The translations under genes were made by a program, and so were the position numbers. A stretch of 64,000 nucleotides of DNA from Oceanobacillus sojae (GTDB taxonomy: Bacteria > Bacillota > Bacilli > Bacillales > Amphibacillaceae): contig NZ_BJYM01000002.1 in the NCBI RefSeq assembly GCF_007991515.1, forward strand, positions 186,001 through 250,000, given 5' to 3'. This document shows, piece after piece, positions 25,838-35,412 of this stretch (its first letter is position 1; each line of letters opens with the position of its first letter). The notes under the pieces were generated by a model. That model saw nothing but the letters and a program-made list of their open reading frames with translations. It was not told where the DNA came from and did not search any database.

Positions 25838-27097
25838 TTATTTATTGCGAAACATATGGTCTTGTAAGGATCTTAACTTCCAAACAGTTGTTGAAGGGTC
25901 AAGTTCCACATCATCATGTGTTAAAAATTGACCTTCTCTTATATCTTTCTTAGCAACGACTTCTCCACTAATTAAACCGATAGGGATATGTCCATTCTTT
26001 TCCATTTCTTTATGCGTTTCCAATACTCCTCTAATAGAAAAACCACCGATCCCGTCTAATTTTTCTCCTTCTTTTATATCTTTTTTTGCAACGGTTACCG
26101 TTTCTGAAATCGGTGCCCCTAATGGATGAATTGACGTATCTTGCTGTAAAACAGCCTTAGCAATAGTAATCGGAGTCTCTAAACTGGCTAAATGATATGG
26201 ACGGAATAATGTATAGTGATCTCCATGACTTTCATCTACCTTTAATAAATAACGCAATTCTTCATTAACAGGATCTAAATCACTTTTAACAATGACAAAA
26301 ACTCCCGGAGCTAATCCGTTTACATATTCGACGACTCCTAAACGATCTAAAACTCCACCATTTTCTTTTAAGTTTAATTTTTTTGCAACATCGTCTAAAT
26401 TAGCGTCTAAACCGTGCATTCCAACTTTATCCGGAACTAAGCCTATTGCGTTACTTAATAAGTTCATCTCTGCCATTGTTTTTGTTCCATCTTGAAATGC
26501 AGCCAGCATATGCGCACTCATATTTTTAGATTTTGCTTCAGCAGCTGCTGTATCTGGGTTAGCTGTTGGCTTCAACGCATTATTTTTACCTTTACCTGCA
26601 ACAACAACTTTCATGCCCATTGTCTTAGCAAATTCATATAATTCTACGATAGCTGCCGGCTCGTCTCCTGCTGAACCAGAATAAACAAGTCCAGAAGATT
26701 GAAATAATGAATTCATATAAGAACCAATTGTTATATCCACTTCTACGTTTAATAGAACCAAATGCTTTCTTGAATTTAATGCTTCTAAAGAAATATTTGC
26801 TCCGACTTCAGGTACTCCAGTTGCATCAACTACTACCTCTACATTGGAAGACTGGATTACTTCTCTATAATCAGATGATGCAAGTGTGTTAACTTTTAAA
26901 ATTTCCTCGGACTTATAAAATTCAACAGCCTTTTGTGCCCTGGTTTGATCAATATCAGATACGCCTCCAACAATCATTCCAGGAATACGGGATATCTGTG
27001 AGATAAGACCGAAACCCATTTGTCCTGCTCCGATAACGCCTACTTTGATAGGGTTATTTTCTTTCTGTCTTGTTTGTAATTCTTGATAAATAGACAT
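25838..27097 (-). CDS. COG4091-type NAD(P)-dependent oxidoreductase with SAF domain
   Basis: 419 residues. An N-terminal Rossmann fold (GVIGAGQMGFG, 20-30) resembles homoserine dehydrogenase. The middle domain contains AGDEPAAIVELYEFA and GKGKNNALKPTANPDTAAAEA, and the C-terminus (about 335-405) has an SAF-type domain (VTVAKKDIKEGEKLDGIGG, VVAKKDIREGQFL). Such proteins are often misannotated as homoserine dehydrogenase or FlgA-like. As the first gene of a glucitol-type PTS operon it probably acts on the imported four- to six-carbon polyol derivative. I cannot give the reaction. ATG with GGAGGAG. Confidence 0.75.
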   Translation of the reverse strand: MSIYQELQTRQKENNPIKVGVIGAGQMGFGLISQISRIPGMIVGGVSDIDQTRAQKAVEFYKSEEILKVNTLASSDYREVIQSSNVEVVVDATGVPEVGANISLEALNSRKHLVLLNVEVDITIGSYMNSLFQSSGLVYSGSAGDEPAAIVELYEFAKTMGMKVVVAGKGKNNALKPTANPDTAAAEAKSKNMSAHMLAAFQDGTKTMAEMNLLSNAIGLVPDKVGMHGLDANLDDVAKKLNLKENGGVLDRLGVVEYVNGLAPGVFVIVKSDLDPVNEELRYLLKVDESHGDHYTLFRPYHLASLETPITIAKAVLQQDTSIHPLGAPISETVTVAKKDIKEGEKLDGIGGFSIRGVLETHKEMEKNGHIPIGLISGEVVAKKDIREGQFLTHDDVELDPSTTVWKLRSLQDHMFRNK

Positions 27098-27131
27098 ATT
27101 AACTCCTCCTCACAATTTTTAAAGCGCATAC

Positions 27132-27160
27132 ATTATATTCATAACATAAAACAACATTAA
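27132..27160 (-). promoter_or_regulatory. Activator-type promoter of the glucitol-like operon
   Basis: Minus strand: TATAAT (27132-27137), a 17-base spacer and a poor -35 TTAATG (27155-27160). A perfect -10 with a weak -35, and a palindrome ending at the base next to the -35, suggest dependence on an activator. Confidence 0.5.
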
Positions 27161-27231
27161 ATAACATATGTTATAAATCATCACTTATGATTGATTTTTT
27201 CACATATGTTATAAGATATAACATATGTTAT
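27161..27231. promoter_or_regulatory. Array of phased ATAACATATGTTAT palindromes
   Basis: Two identical 14-bp perfect palindromes ATAACATATGTTAT at 27161-27174 and 27218-27231. Between them are a half-conserved copy ACATATGTTAT (27202-27212) and a degenerate one, CACTTATGAT (27182-27191). The centres are at about 27167.5, 27186.5, 27205.5 and 27224.5, exactly 19 bases apart. Likely binding sites for the operon's SorC-family regulator. The first centre falls near -42 of the predicted promoter. Confidence 0.65.
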
Positions 27232-27892
27232 AATTCGCTTTTATTATATGCTGATATATTTTTCTTGTCAACAAGTAGAATTATTTTTTCGAATATTAAC
27301 TCAATAATTTCTTAATCAAATATAAGGACGCTACCATTTTTGATGCTTAATTAATATTCTTAAAAAATTTATCGTTGTGTGACTAGATGAAGGTCATAAA
27401 AGGGGTTACTACAACGCTTTTCGGTGGGGCGAGTAATCGCTGTCCCAGTCCTACAACATCGTGAACTTCGCATTTTTTAGATATAGGAGAGCAAAAAGAA
27501 AACCCCAGCTAATAAAATTTTACTTTATAAAATAAATTTCTTTTCCCAAAATTAAAAGTAAACGTTATAGACATTGTCTTTACCTTTTTAAAAAGCGGTG
27601 CTTACATAGAAATTTCTGCAACAAAAAGGGAGTAAGAAAAGGTTATTATTGTTAAACATTTCAAAGTTATACTAGAAACTGAGAAGGTGACCATTACTGA
27701 TATTATTTAGAAGAAACAATAAAATTAATATTTAATTCTTGGATTGTAACTTCTTAAGTTTAATTAATATTCTACATACAGAACCCGGTGATAACATGAA
27801 ATACTCCAGAAGCTTTCAATTAAATTACTTTTAGCTGATATAAATTAAAAAACGCTATGAATATTAGGTTCATAGCGTTTTCTAAAATTATA
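27232..27892. other. Long intergenic region with repeat relic
   Basis: About 660 bases without a convincing gene on either strand. A more GC-rich block at 27405-27480 (minus strand: GGACTGGGACAGCG, then GCGAAGTTCAC) resembles parts of the element at 50701-50780 and may be a decayed dispersed repeat. The rest is AT-rich with multiple stops. A terminator lies at 27847-27882. Confidence 0.45.
27847..27882 (-). terminator. Terminator of the ABC transporter operon
   Basis: AAAACGCTATGAA (27849-27861) and TTCATAGCGTTTT (27869-27881) form a perfect 13-bp stem just past the stop at 27893, with a T-rich 3' arm on the minus strand. Confidence 0.9.
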
Positions 27893-28327
27893 TTATATAA
27901 ATTCCTTCTGCTCCTTCAACAATACCGATATCCCCTGCTCATCTTTCTCCACCCTCCAATTAAGAGAAAGCATCTGCTCTAACTCATGAAGAGAAGCTGC
28001 ATCCAATTTCAATGCCTTGGCACCTGTCTCCAGTTTCTGATAATCCTCCCCGGGTTCTTTTTGAAACTTCAGTCTTAATAACCTCTCCAAGCCGCCAACC
28101 GTGACAAATTTAACAGCATATCCTTCATTAATTACTTGTTCAAAGGCTTCAAAATCCTTCTCAGCTAACGTAATCAACTGCTCATAATCATACTTTTCAT
28201 GAATTTGCTTCCATTTTGACACATCTTTTTCTTTTACATCATGTATTATTTCTTCATTCGTTATTCCATTTACACGTAATGTTTCAATTATATACGCTTC
28301 CATCTGAGAAATTTTTAGCCGATTCAT
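27893..28327 (-). CDS. Hypothetical protein at the end of the ABC transporter operon
   Basis: 144 residues, soluble, charged and mostly helical (MNRLKISQMEAYIIETLRVN, then EKDFEAFEQVINEGYAVKFV). No signal peptide and no motif that I recognise. It has a good ribosome site (AAAGGA) and begins 32 bases after the ATPase gene, inside the same transcript and before the terminator. The co-directional position suggests a role linked to peptide use, but this is only context. Confidence 0.6.
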   Translation of the reverse strand: MNRLKISQMEAYIIETLRVNGITNEEIIHDVKEKDVSKWKQIHEKYDYEQLITLAEKDFEAFEQVINEGYAVKFVTVGGLERLLRLKFQKEPGEDYQKLETGAKALKLDAASLHELEQMLSLNWRVEKDEQGISVLLKEQKEFI

Positions 28328-28359
28328 CTGGATACATTCCTTTCTTCCTTTAAGTTTAA

Positions 28360-29364
28360 TTAGTTACTACTGACAATTGCCTCGGTCTCCTGCGGATAAA
28401 AACAGGCAACCTGATGATTAGGATTACTCCCGTCCTTTTCTTCTAAAACAGGAATATGCTGTTTGCATGATTCTTGGGCAATCGGGCATCTCGTATGAAA
28501 AATACATCCAGTTGGCGGATTAGCAGGAGACGGCAACTCGCCTTTCAGCATAATCCGCTGCCGCTGTCTCTCTTTCTCAGGATCTGGTAACGGGATCGCT
28601 GACAGGAGCGCATTTGTATATGGATGCTTGGAATGATGATACAATGTATCACTGTCGGATAATTCCATCACCTTACCAAGATACATTACCGCAACTTTGT
28701 CAGCGATATGTTTAATTACCGATAAGTCATGGGCAATAAACACATAAGTCAGCCCCAGTTCCTCTTGCAAATCTTCCAGCAGATTAATTACCTGCGCCTG
28801 TACGGATACATCCAATGCACTTACCGGTTCATCCAGAATTAATAGCTTTGGATTCAGAGCAAGAGCTCTGGCAATGCCGATCCGCTGCCGCTGTCCTCCA
28901 GAAAACTGGTGCGGAAACTTTTCTGCATCCTCTCTCTTTAGACCAACTAGATCTAATAATTCATAAACCCGTTCATTTAAATTACTTGTCATTTTAAATG
29001 CCTTTAGCGGTGCTGCAATAATCTCACCAGCCTTCATTCTTGGATTCAGACTGGTGTACGGATCCTGATATACCATTTGGATATCTCTGCGTAATTCATG
29101 CATCTGCTTTTTATTGTACCCCAGAATACTTTTGCCCTCAAAAAGTATGTCTCCAGAGCTCGGTTCTAAAAGACCGACAATAGTACGGGCCAATGTACTT
29201 TTTCCGCAGCCGGATTCACCCACAATTCCCAAAGTTTCTCCCTGCCGGACAGTCAGACTGACTCCGTTTACTGCTTTTACATGGTTCACAGGTTTTTTAA
29301 ATACTTTTTCTTTTATCGGAAAGTACATTTTTATATCCTTTAACTCCAGTAACGGCTCAGACAT
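28360..29364 (-). CDS. Oligopeptide/dipeptide ABC transporter ATPase (OppF/DppF type)
   Basis: 334-residue ATPase. Walker A is GESGCGKST, the Q-loop QDPYTSLNPR, the signature FSGGQRQRIGIARA, Walker B LLILDEPVSALD and the switch His is in FIAHD. The C-terminal oligopeptide-type extension has cysteines in GCIFHTRCPIAQESC, a likely iron-sulfur or zinc motif of this subfamily. It pairs with the ATPase encoded just upstream; the stop and start overlap as TAATG. Confidence 0.93.
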   Translation of the reverse strand: MSEPLLELKDIKMYFPIKEKVFKKPVNHVKAVNGVSLTVRQGETLGIVGESGCGKSTLARTIVGLLEPSSGDILFEGKSILGYNKKQMHELRRDIQMVYQDPYTSLNPRMKAGEIIAAPLKAFKMTSNLNERVYELLDLVGLKREDAEKFPHQFSGGQRQRIGIARALALNPKLLILDEPVSALDVSVQAQVINLLEDLQEELGLTYVFIAHDLSVIKHIADKVAVMYLGKVMELSDSDTLYHHSKHPYTNALLSAIPLPDPEKERQRQRIMLKGELPSPANPPTGCIFHTRCPIAQESCKQHIPVLEEKDGSNPNHQVACFYPQETEAIVSSN

Positions 29365-30383
29365 TATTTTACAGCTCCCTTCTGAGCATTTACTTCAAAT
29401 TCTTGCTTCTTATTAAAAAATTCCTCTTCAGATAATATACAGGCAGCCCAGTGTCCTTCTCCACGTTCTGTTAACGAAGGATCAATTTCTAAACATGCTT
29501 TTGTAGCAAATGGACATCTTGGCTGGAAATGACAGCCTTTTGGACGATCAATTAAATTGCTGGGCTGCCCTTGAATTGGTATCAATCGATTCGATGCATC
29601 TGAATCAATACGAGGAAGTGACCGTAGTAAGGACCAGGTATAAGGCATCGTGGAACGATAAAATATATCTGATACACTACCTTTCTCAACAATTCTGCCT
29701 GAATACATGACAAGCACTCTATCAGCAATCTGTGCAACGACTCCCAGATCATGTGTAATTAAAATAATCGCAGTTCCATACTTTTTCTGAATCGAACGCA
29801 TTAATTCAAGGATTTGCGCTTGTATGGTCACATCAAGTGCTGTTGTCGGTTCATCAGCAATTAATACTTTTGGGCGGCCAGCGAGTGCAATCGCGATTAA
29901 AACACGCTGGCGCATTCCCCCGGAAAATTGATGTGGATAGTCATGCAGTCTACGTTCAGGATCAGGAATGCCAACATCTGTTAAGAGCTCCAAAGCTCTT
30001 TTTTTTGCGGCTTTTTTCGATACCTTCTCATGAGAACGAATTGCTTCAATCAGCTGATCTCCAACTCTAAAAACGGGGTTCAGACTGGACATAGGATCCT
30101 GAAAAATCATAGAGATTTCATTTCCTCTCACTCTGCGAAGCTCTTTTTCACTTACATCCAGCAGATTTTTCCCTTCAAAAAGTATTTCTCCTTCCGGATG
30201 AAAGGCTGGGGGAGAAGGGTTTAACTGCATAATGGAATGTGCTAATACACTCTTCCCGCTCCCAGATTCACCTACAATACAGATGGTTTCTCCCGCTTTA
30301 ATTTGAAAAGATACATCATCGACCGCTTTTACCGTTCCGTTTTCTGTATCAATGTAGGTTTTTAAATTCTTTATCTCAAGCAT
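29364..30383 (-). CDS. Oligopeptide/dipeptide ABC transporter ATPase (OppD/DppD type)
   Basis: 339-residue ATPase with Walker [11 protein letters not shown]-loop [10 protein letters not shown], signature [14 protein letters not shown], Walker [13 protein letters not shown] and the C-terminal C-x-cluster [15 protein letters not shown]. It powers peptide import together with the OppF-type partner and the two permeases. ATG preceded by AGAGGGGG. Confidence 0.93.
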   Translation of the reverse strand: MLEIKNLKTYIDTENGTVKAVDDVSFQIKAGETICIVGESGSGKSVLAHSIMQLNPSPPAFHPEGEILFEGKNLLDVSEKELRRVRGNEISMIFQDPMSSLNPVFRVGDQLIEAIRSHEKVSKKAAKKRALELLTDVGIPDPERRLHDYPHQFSGGMRQRVLIAIALAGRPKVLIADEPTTALDVTIQAQILELMRSIQKKYGTAIILITHDLGVVAQIADRVLVMYSGRIVEKGSVSDIFYRSTMPYTWSLLRSLPRIDSDASNRLIPIQGQPSNLIDRPKGCHFQPRCPFATKACLEIDPSLTERGEGHWAACILSEEEFFNKKQEFEVNAQKGAVK

Positions 30384-30400
30384 GAATACCGCCCCCTCTC

Positions 30401-31252
30401 TTAAGATGCTATTTTCGTTTTAACAAAGTGCTGCTTTCTTTTTTTGTTTTTTCTTGCATGTGGATCGAAAGAATCACGTAATCCGTCGCCAAGCATATTT
30501 AAGGCAAGTACTGTAACAACAATTGCCAATCCTGGAAAAATGGAAATCCACGGTGCGATGGAAATATAAATTTGTGATTCCTGAAGCATATTTCCCCAGG
30601 TTGGCGTTGATGGGTCTACCCCAACACCTAAAAAGCTTAACGCCGCTTCTGCAAGAATGGCTTTCGCAAAGATAAACGTTCCCTGAACTATAATAGGAGA
30701 CAAAACATTCGGTAAAACATATTTCGATATAACTACCGGATCACTGACTCCTGAAGTTTTTGCCGCTTCAATATACTGAACCGAATTTATTTGCAGAACA
30801 GCTGACCGTACAATACGTGTCATTACCGGCCAAAACGAAAAAGTTAATGCAATAATAATATTTGTTACACTTCCTCCCAATGCTGCAACAAGCGCCAATG
30901 CAAGAAGTAAAGAAGGAAAGGCAAGCATACCGTCAATAACGCGCATAATAATAAAATCTGCTTTTTTATAATAACCAGCGATTAAGCCTGTGATTGTTCC
31001 CAGAATGGTTGCTAATACTGCAACTGTAAAACCGACAGTCAGAGAGACTCTTGCTGCTACCACAGTTAATGCAAAAACATCTCTTCCAAAATGGTCAGTA
31101 CCAAACCAGAATGTCCCGGATGGAGGAAGCAGCCGCTGCGCAGCATCTATAAAACCAGGAGAAACAGGCAGCCAGACATCAGCTGTTATTGTTGCAATTG
31201 TCAATAATAACAGTATAGAAAGAGCAACAAGATTTCTTTTTTTCTTCAGCAT
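30401..31252 (-). CDS. Peptide ABC transporter permease (OppC/DppC type)
   Basis: 283 residues with an N-terminal membrane anchor, the DppC-like periplasm-facing motif GTDHFGRDVFALTVVAARVS, about five more helices, and the EAA loop EAAKTSGVSDPVVISKYVLP that docks with the ATPases. 17 bases before the OppD-type gene. ATG with AAAGGAG. Confidence 0.92.
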   Translation of the reverse strand: MLKKKRNLVALSILLLLTIATITADVWLPVSPGFIDAAQRLLPPSGTFWFGTDHFGRDVFALTVVAARVSLTVGFTVAVLATILGTITGLIAGYYKKADFIIMRVIDGMLAFPSLLLALALVAALGGSVTNIIIALTFSFWPVMTRIVRSAVLQINSVQYIEAAKTSGVSDPVVISKYVLPNVLSPIIVQGTFIFAKAILAEAALSFLGVGVDPSTPTWGNMLQESQIYISIAPWISIFPGLAIVVTVLALNMLGDGLRDSFDPHARKNKKRKQHFVKTKIAS

Positions 31253-31314
31253 AGGGATATCTCCTTTTTCTCAATAGAGTAAATCAATCTCATAAATGGT
31301 GCTGCACTTCCGCC

Positions 31315-32259
31315 TCAATCATAACGGATTCTCGGGTCAAGCAGACCATAAAGCAAATCAACCAGTAAATTGATAACGACATAAATAACAGCAATAAATA
31401 AAACAACGCCTTGTATTACCGGGTAATCTCTCCGGTGAATCGAATCAATGAGCAGCTGCCCAATTCCTGGTATGGTAAATATCGTCTCAATAATAACTGT
31501 CCCGCCTAACAATCCTGCAATCGTTACACCAATAACGGTAGTTGTCGGGATTAAAGCATTAGCAAAAACATGCTTCATCAGTACAACACTCTCTTTTATT
31601 CCCTTCGCCCGGGCTGTTTTCGTATAATCCTGATTTACTGCCTCTAACATTCCGTCACGCAGCATTCTCGATATTAAACCTATTTCTACTGTTGCTAGAA
31701 CAAAAGCCGGCAGGATTAAATGATGCAGCCAAAGCAGAAATCCTTCTGCAATTGGTATATAACCTGCTACCGGAAAAATCGGGATACTGACTCCCAATCC
31801 TAATACTAATAACATAGCAAACCAGAATTCTGGAATAGATGCACCTAATAAAGACGCTGAGATAAATAGCGGATCTAAAACAGTCTGCCTTTTCCAGACT
31901 ACAAAAATCGCAATTGGTATAGCAATAACTAACGTAAAAATCATAGAAATCAACATCACGCTGAAGGTAGGTCCAATTCGATCTAATATAATAGATAGAA
32001 CCGGTTCGGAAGAATAAACAGACTCTCCCAGGTCTCCCTTAAAAACATTTGTCACCCAGTCAAAAAATTGGACAACTATTGGCTGGTCCAACCCAAGCTG
32101 TTCCTCCAGCTGTTGGACAGCCTCTGCTGAACTATCCTCTCCCAGAATCAAGTAAGCCGGATTTCCGGGAGTAAGATGGACAATCATAAAAACAATAATA
32201 CTCACCACTAGCATGACTGGAATAATAGATAGAAGCCGACGAATTGTATATTGTAACAA
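31315..32259 (-). CDS. Peptide ABC transporter permease (OppB/DppB type)
   Basis: 314 residues. The N-terminal MLQYTIRRLLSIIPVMLVVS and HLTPGNPAYL are hallmarks of DppB/OppB. Six helices, and the EAA loop TARAKGIKESVVLMKHVFAN. The start is TTG at 32259 with AGGTGA 8 bases upstream. Separated from the binding-protein gene by a hairpin (32370-32412). Confidence 0.92.
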   Translation of the reverse strand: MLQYTIRRLLSIIPVMLVVSIIVFMIVHLTPGNPAYLILGEDSSAEAVQQLEEQLGLDQPIVVQFFDWVTNVFKGDLGESVYSSEPVLSIILDRIGPTFSVMLISMIFTLVIAIPIAIFVVWKRQTVLDPLFISASLLGASIPEFWFAMLLVLGLGVSIPIFPVAGYIPIAEGFLLWLHHLILPAFVLATVEIGLISRMLRDGMLEAVNQDYTKTARAKGIKESVVLMKHVFANALIPTTTVIGVTIAGLLGGTVIIETIFTIPGIGQLLIDSIHRRDYPVIQGVVLFIAVIYVVINLLVDLLYGLLDPRIRYD

Positions 32260-32369
32260 ACCTCATTCACCTCATTTGCTGTTTTACCATAGCGGCTCCT
32301 GATAAGCCGATGCTTCTGGTGCCAGCATAGTAATATTTTATCGGTTTAAATACGTATTCAAATTTAATA

Positions 32370-32412
32370 GAAAAAGAAGCCATATCAGCATAACGGATGA
32401 ACATGGCTTCTT
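32370..32412 (-). terminator. Attenuating hairpin between binding protein and permease genes
   Basis: AAGAAGCCAT (32374-32383) and ATGGCTTCTT (32403-32412) form a perfect 10-bp stem, followed by TTTTTCT on the minus strand. Placement after the solute-binding protein gene suggests partial termination, giving an excess of binding protein over permease. Confidence 0.75.
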
Positions 32413-32423
32413 AATCCTTTTAT

Positions 32424-34025
32424 TTATTGATTCTTCCAGGCTCCCCAGAATCTTGGTCCAACCCATGTTTCTTCTAATTGAACCTGTTCTCCTTTAATAT
32501 CAAGCCTTGTTTCATTAGCCACTTTAATAAACGGAAGCTCTTCCCAAACAGTTTCATTCATTTCTGACAAAATATCTAATCTGGCTTCGTCGTCAGAAGC
32601 GACAGCCCAGTCATCAATTAATCCTCTCCAACGCTCGCTGTCATACCAGCCGCTGCTATTGATGTCATTGACAAGCATACCCAGTTCATTTGGAGAGAAT
32701 CGTGTTGACCAGCCGACAACTACAATATCCCAATTTGCCGGATCAGACCACTGTTCTAAATATGTCGCCCATTCTAGCGGTACAATTTCAATCGTAAATC
32801 CTACTTCCTCTAACTGCTGCTTCATTATCTGTGAAATTCTTTTATAAGTCTCTGAGTCATTAGAATGCATTATTTTAAGTGACTCTCCATTATAATCAGA
32901 TTCCGCTAATAATTCCTTTGCCTGTTCCGGATCAAAATTTAAATAATTCTCTGTACCTTCCTCAGAATAAAGCTTCGTCTGCTCTGGATCAAACAGTGCC
33001 CCATCAAAGGAATAAAAATCACTGTTTCCATAAGTTGCTTCTGCAATTGCTTCTTTGTCTAATGCAAGATTTAAAGCTTCTCTCACTTTAATATCATCAA
33101 ACGGCGGCTCCGATTTATCCGGTGTAATCGTAGAATATCCATTGATATAGCTTACTGGATCAATCGAAGGATCTGTTTCTACAACGTCATATAAATCATT
33201 TGGAATTGATAAAGCATAATCATACAAGTCTGTTTTAATACCGTTAATTGCAACCTGTGGATCTTTTACAATCTGAAAATCCAGCTTATCAAAATAAGCG
33301 ACCTTTTCCCCTGTCAATCCTCCTAAATCGGTTTCATCACGCGCAGCATAATCTTCAAATTTAGTTAGAACAATTTCACTGCCACGACTCCAATTATCAA
33401 ATTGGTAAGGACCTGTTCCTATTAATTGTTCCGGTGTTAATGGCTGTTCTCCAGCTTCTTCTGCAATTTCTTCAGGAATAATCATCAAAGCATTTTTCGG
33501 TGCGGCCATATCAGATAAAAATGCGTTATATACTTCTGTCAATTGAATTTCAATTGTTTTATCATCTACCGCTGTAACGGATTCAATGAATCTATCAGAC
33601 TCTTTTCCAACCGATGAAACAGTTCTCCATCTATCTAAAGATGCAATCACATCGTCTACTGTTACATCAGAACCATCATGAAATTTCACATCATCCCTTA
33701 ACGTAATCGTATAAAGTGTTTCATCATCGCTAACTGTAAAATCTTCTGCAATCATCGGTTGTACCTGATAATCATTATCCAAAGCAAGTAATGGTTCAAA
33801 AATATGCCAGGCAATATCTCGGGTAGGTGTTGCTCCTGTCGACATCCAATCAAGTGTATCCGGTTCAGAAGGATATGCAATCGTCAATGTTCCACCTTCC
33901 ACAGGATCCCCTGCCGGCTCATTACTATCTCCTGCTCCACCTGCTGACTGTTCTTGATTTCCACAGGCAGCTAAAATGAATATTGTAAAAATTAAAATTA
34001 ATAATAAAGTAAACCGCTTCTTCAT
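32424..34025 (-). CDS. Peptide-type solute-binding lipoprotein (SBP family 5)
   Basis: 533-residue extracellular binding lipoprotein. Signal peptide with lipobox FILAAC (Cys21), a Ser/Gly/Glu-rich linker, then the family 5 fold with GGTLTIAYPSEPDTLDW, TITLRDDVKFHDGS and FDNWSRGSEIVLTKF. It delivers peptides or related compounds to the adjacent permease. Context (M20 amidohydrolase upstream) suggests N-acylated amino acids or short peptides. ATG with GAGGAG. Confidence 0.93.
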   Translation of the reverse strand: MKKRFTLLLILIFTIFILAACGNQEQSAGGAGDSNEPAGDPVEGGTLTIAYPSEPDTLDWMSTGATPTRDIAWHIFEPLLALDNDYQVQPMIAEDFTVSDDETLYTITLRDDVKFHDGSDVTVDDVIASLDRWRTVSSVGKESDRFIESVTAVDDKTIEIQLTEVYNAFLSDMAAPKNALMIIPEEIAEEAGEQPLTPEQLIGTGPYQFDNWSRGSEIVLTKFEDYAARDETDLGGLTGEKVAYFDKLDFQIVKDPQVAINGIKTDLYDYALSIPNDLYDVVETDPSIDPVSYINGYSTITPDKSEPPFDDIKVREALNLALDKEAIAEATYGNSDFYSFDGALFDPEQTKLYSEEGTENYLNFDPEQAKELLAESDYNGESLKIMHSNDSETYKRISQIMKQQLEEVGFTIEIVPLEWATYLEQWSDPANWDIVVVGWSTRFSPNELGMLVNDINSSGWYDSERWRGLIDDWAVASDDEARLDILSEMNETVWEELPFIKVANETRLDIKGEQVQLEETWVGPRFWGAWKNQ

Positions 34026-34083
34026 TCTGCATTTCTCCTCGTTGTTGAATAATTATTTTACTACTCGGCTATTGGGTTTCATT

Positions 34084-35277
34084 TTAAAATAAATAATGGC
34101 TGATAATGGACACAAACGATTTTTCAATATTAACTAACGAACGTTCATCAATATCAAATCTCGGATGATGGTGTGGATAATGTGTTGCTTCATCCTCGTT
34201 TTGTGATCCGACACGGAAGTAAGTTCCAGGTTTTGCTTCCAGAAAATAAGAAAAGTCTTCTGCTCCCATGGTTGGTGAAAATTCTACGACATTCTTTTCT
34301 TCAAAAGCTTCTTTAAAAAGCTCTCTGGCTAAATCTGTTTCTTCCTTATGATTAAATAACGCTGGATATCCTCTTAGGTAATCCAGTTGATAAGTTGCGT
34401 GAAATGCACTTGTAATCCCGTCTAAAATGGAACGAATTTCTGTTTCTACTTTATCCCGAACCGTAGGATCGAAAGTACGGACAGTTCCTTCAATATGGGC
34501 AGTGTCCGGAATTACATTAAACGCATTTCCTGCTTGAAAAACACCGATTGTAAGTACTGCTGATTTCAATGGATCAATTTGACGGCTGACAATTTTTTGT
34601 AAAGCTTCTACAATACTTGTTCCAATCACAAGTGAGTCCGTAGTCTGATGCGGGCGGGCCCCATGACCGCCATGACCTTTAACATCGATAGCAAATTTAT
34701 CTACCGCTGCCATTTGATAGCCTTCTCCTACGCCTACTTTTCCAACAGGAATATCTGAAGCCAGATGTGCTCCAAAAACATAATCCACATCGTCTAGAAT
34801 TCCTTCTTCAATCATAAATTTAGCTCCGCCCGGCGGAGTTTCCTCAGCTGGCTGAAAGACGAATACAATGCTACCTCTTAATTTTTCTTTATATTTACTG
34901 ATTACTTTCGCTACACCTAAGAGAGCAGCTGTATGCCCATCATGCCCGCAAGCATGCATTACCCCCGGATTGGTAGACTTATATGAAGTTTCTTTTTCAT
35001 CATCAATCGGCAGAGCATCAAAATCTGCTCGCAATGCAATTTTCTTTCCGGGCTCTTTACCTTCCAAAACAGTAATTAAACCATGACCGCCAATGTTTTT
35101 TTGAACCTCTAGTCCAAAGCTTTTTAATTTTTCTTCAATGTACGCTGCTGTATGTACTTCCTGAAAAGATAATTCAGGATGCTGATGCATGTATCTTCTC
35201 CAGCCTCTTACTTCCTCAAATGAATGATCAATTTCCTCAAAAATGGAATCAATTGTTTTTTCTTTAATATTACTCAT
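34084..35277 (-). CDS. M20-family amidohydrolase (N-acyl-amino-acid/peptide hydrolase)
   Basis: 397-residue metal-dependent amidohydrolase of the hippurate hydrolase / N-acetyl-amino-acid deacetylase group. Metal ligands are visible in HACGHDGHTAALLG, AEETPPGGAK, GAHLASD and near the end HHHPRFDIDE. The dimerisation domain follows GHGGHGARPH. First gene of the operon with the peptide ABC importer, so it probably removes acyl groups from imported N-acyl amino acids. I chose ATG 35277 (GAGGG 8 bases upstream) over GTG 35292. Confidence 0.9.
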   Translation of the reverse strand: MSNIKEKTIDSIFEEIDHSFEEVRGWRRYMHQHPELSFQEVHTAAYIEEKLKSFGLEVQKNIGGHGLITVLEGKEPGKKIALRADFDALPIDDEKETSYKSTNPGVMHACGHDGHTAALLGVAKVISKYKEKLRGSIVFVFQPAEETPPGGAKFMIEEGILDDVDYVFGAHLASDIPVGKVGVGEGYQMAAVDKFAIDVKGHGGHGARPHQTTDSLVIGTSIVEALQKIVSRQIDPLKSAVLTIGVFQAGNAFNVIPDTAHIEGTVRTFDPTVRDKVETEIRSILDGITSAFHATYQLDYLRGYPALFNHKEETDLARELFKEAFEEKNVVEFSPTMGAEDFSYFLEAKPGTYFRVGSQNEDEATHYPHHHPRFDIDERSLVNIEKSFVSIISHYLF

Positions 35278-35362
35278 TCTCCCATCCCTCACTTGCTTTC
35301 CAGTTTTATATGTCTGTTTATCTTCACTTTTTTAAATAACTAAATTGGTGAAATTTTATATT

Positions 35363-35391
35363 AGTTTAAACTCATTATTCCTAGTTGTCAA
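35363..35391 (-). promoter_or_regulatory. Promoter of the M20-ABC operon
   Basis: Minus strand: consensus -35 TTGACA (35386-35391), a 17-base spacer and TAAACT (35363-35368), about 85 bases upstream of the start codon. The -35 lies inside a perfect palindrome. Confidence 0.65.
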
Positions 35392-35396
35392 CTAGG
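35380..35396. promoter_or_regulatory. 17-bp perfect palindrome overlapping the -35 box
   Basis: CCTAGTTG-T-CAACTAGG, with arms of 8 bp around one central base. Its position on the -35 box is that expected of a repressor operator. No regulator gene is adjacent. Confidence 0.6.
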
Positions 35397-35412
35397 TTTA
35401 GAAAGATTATAT

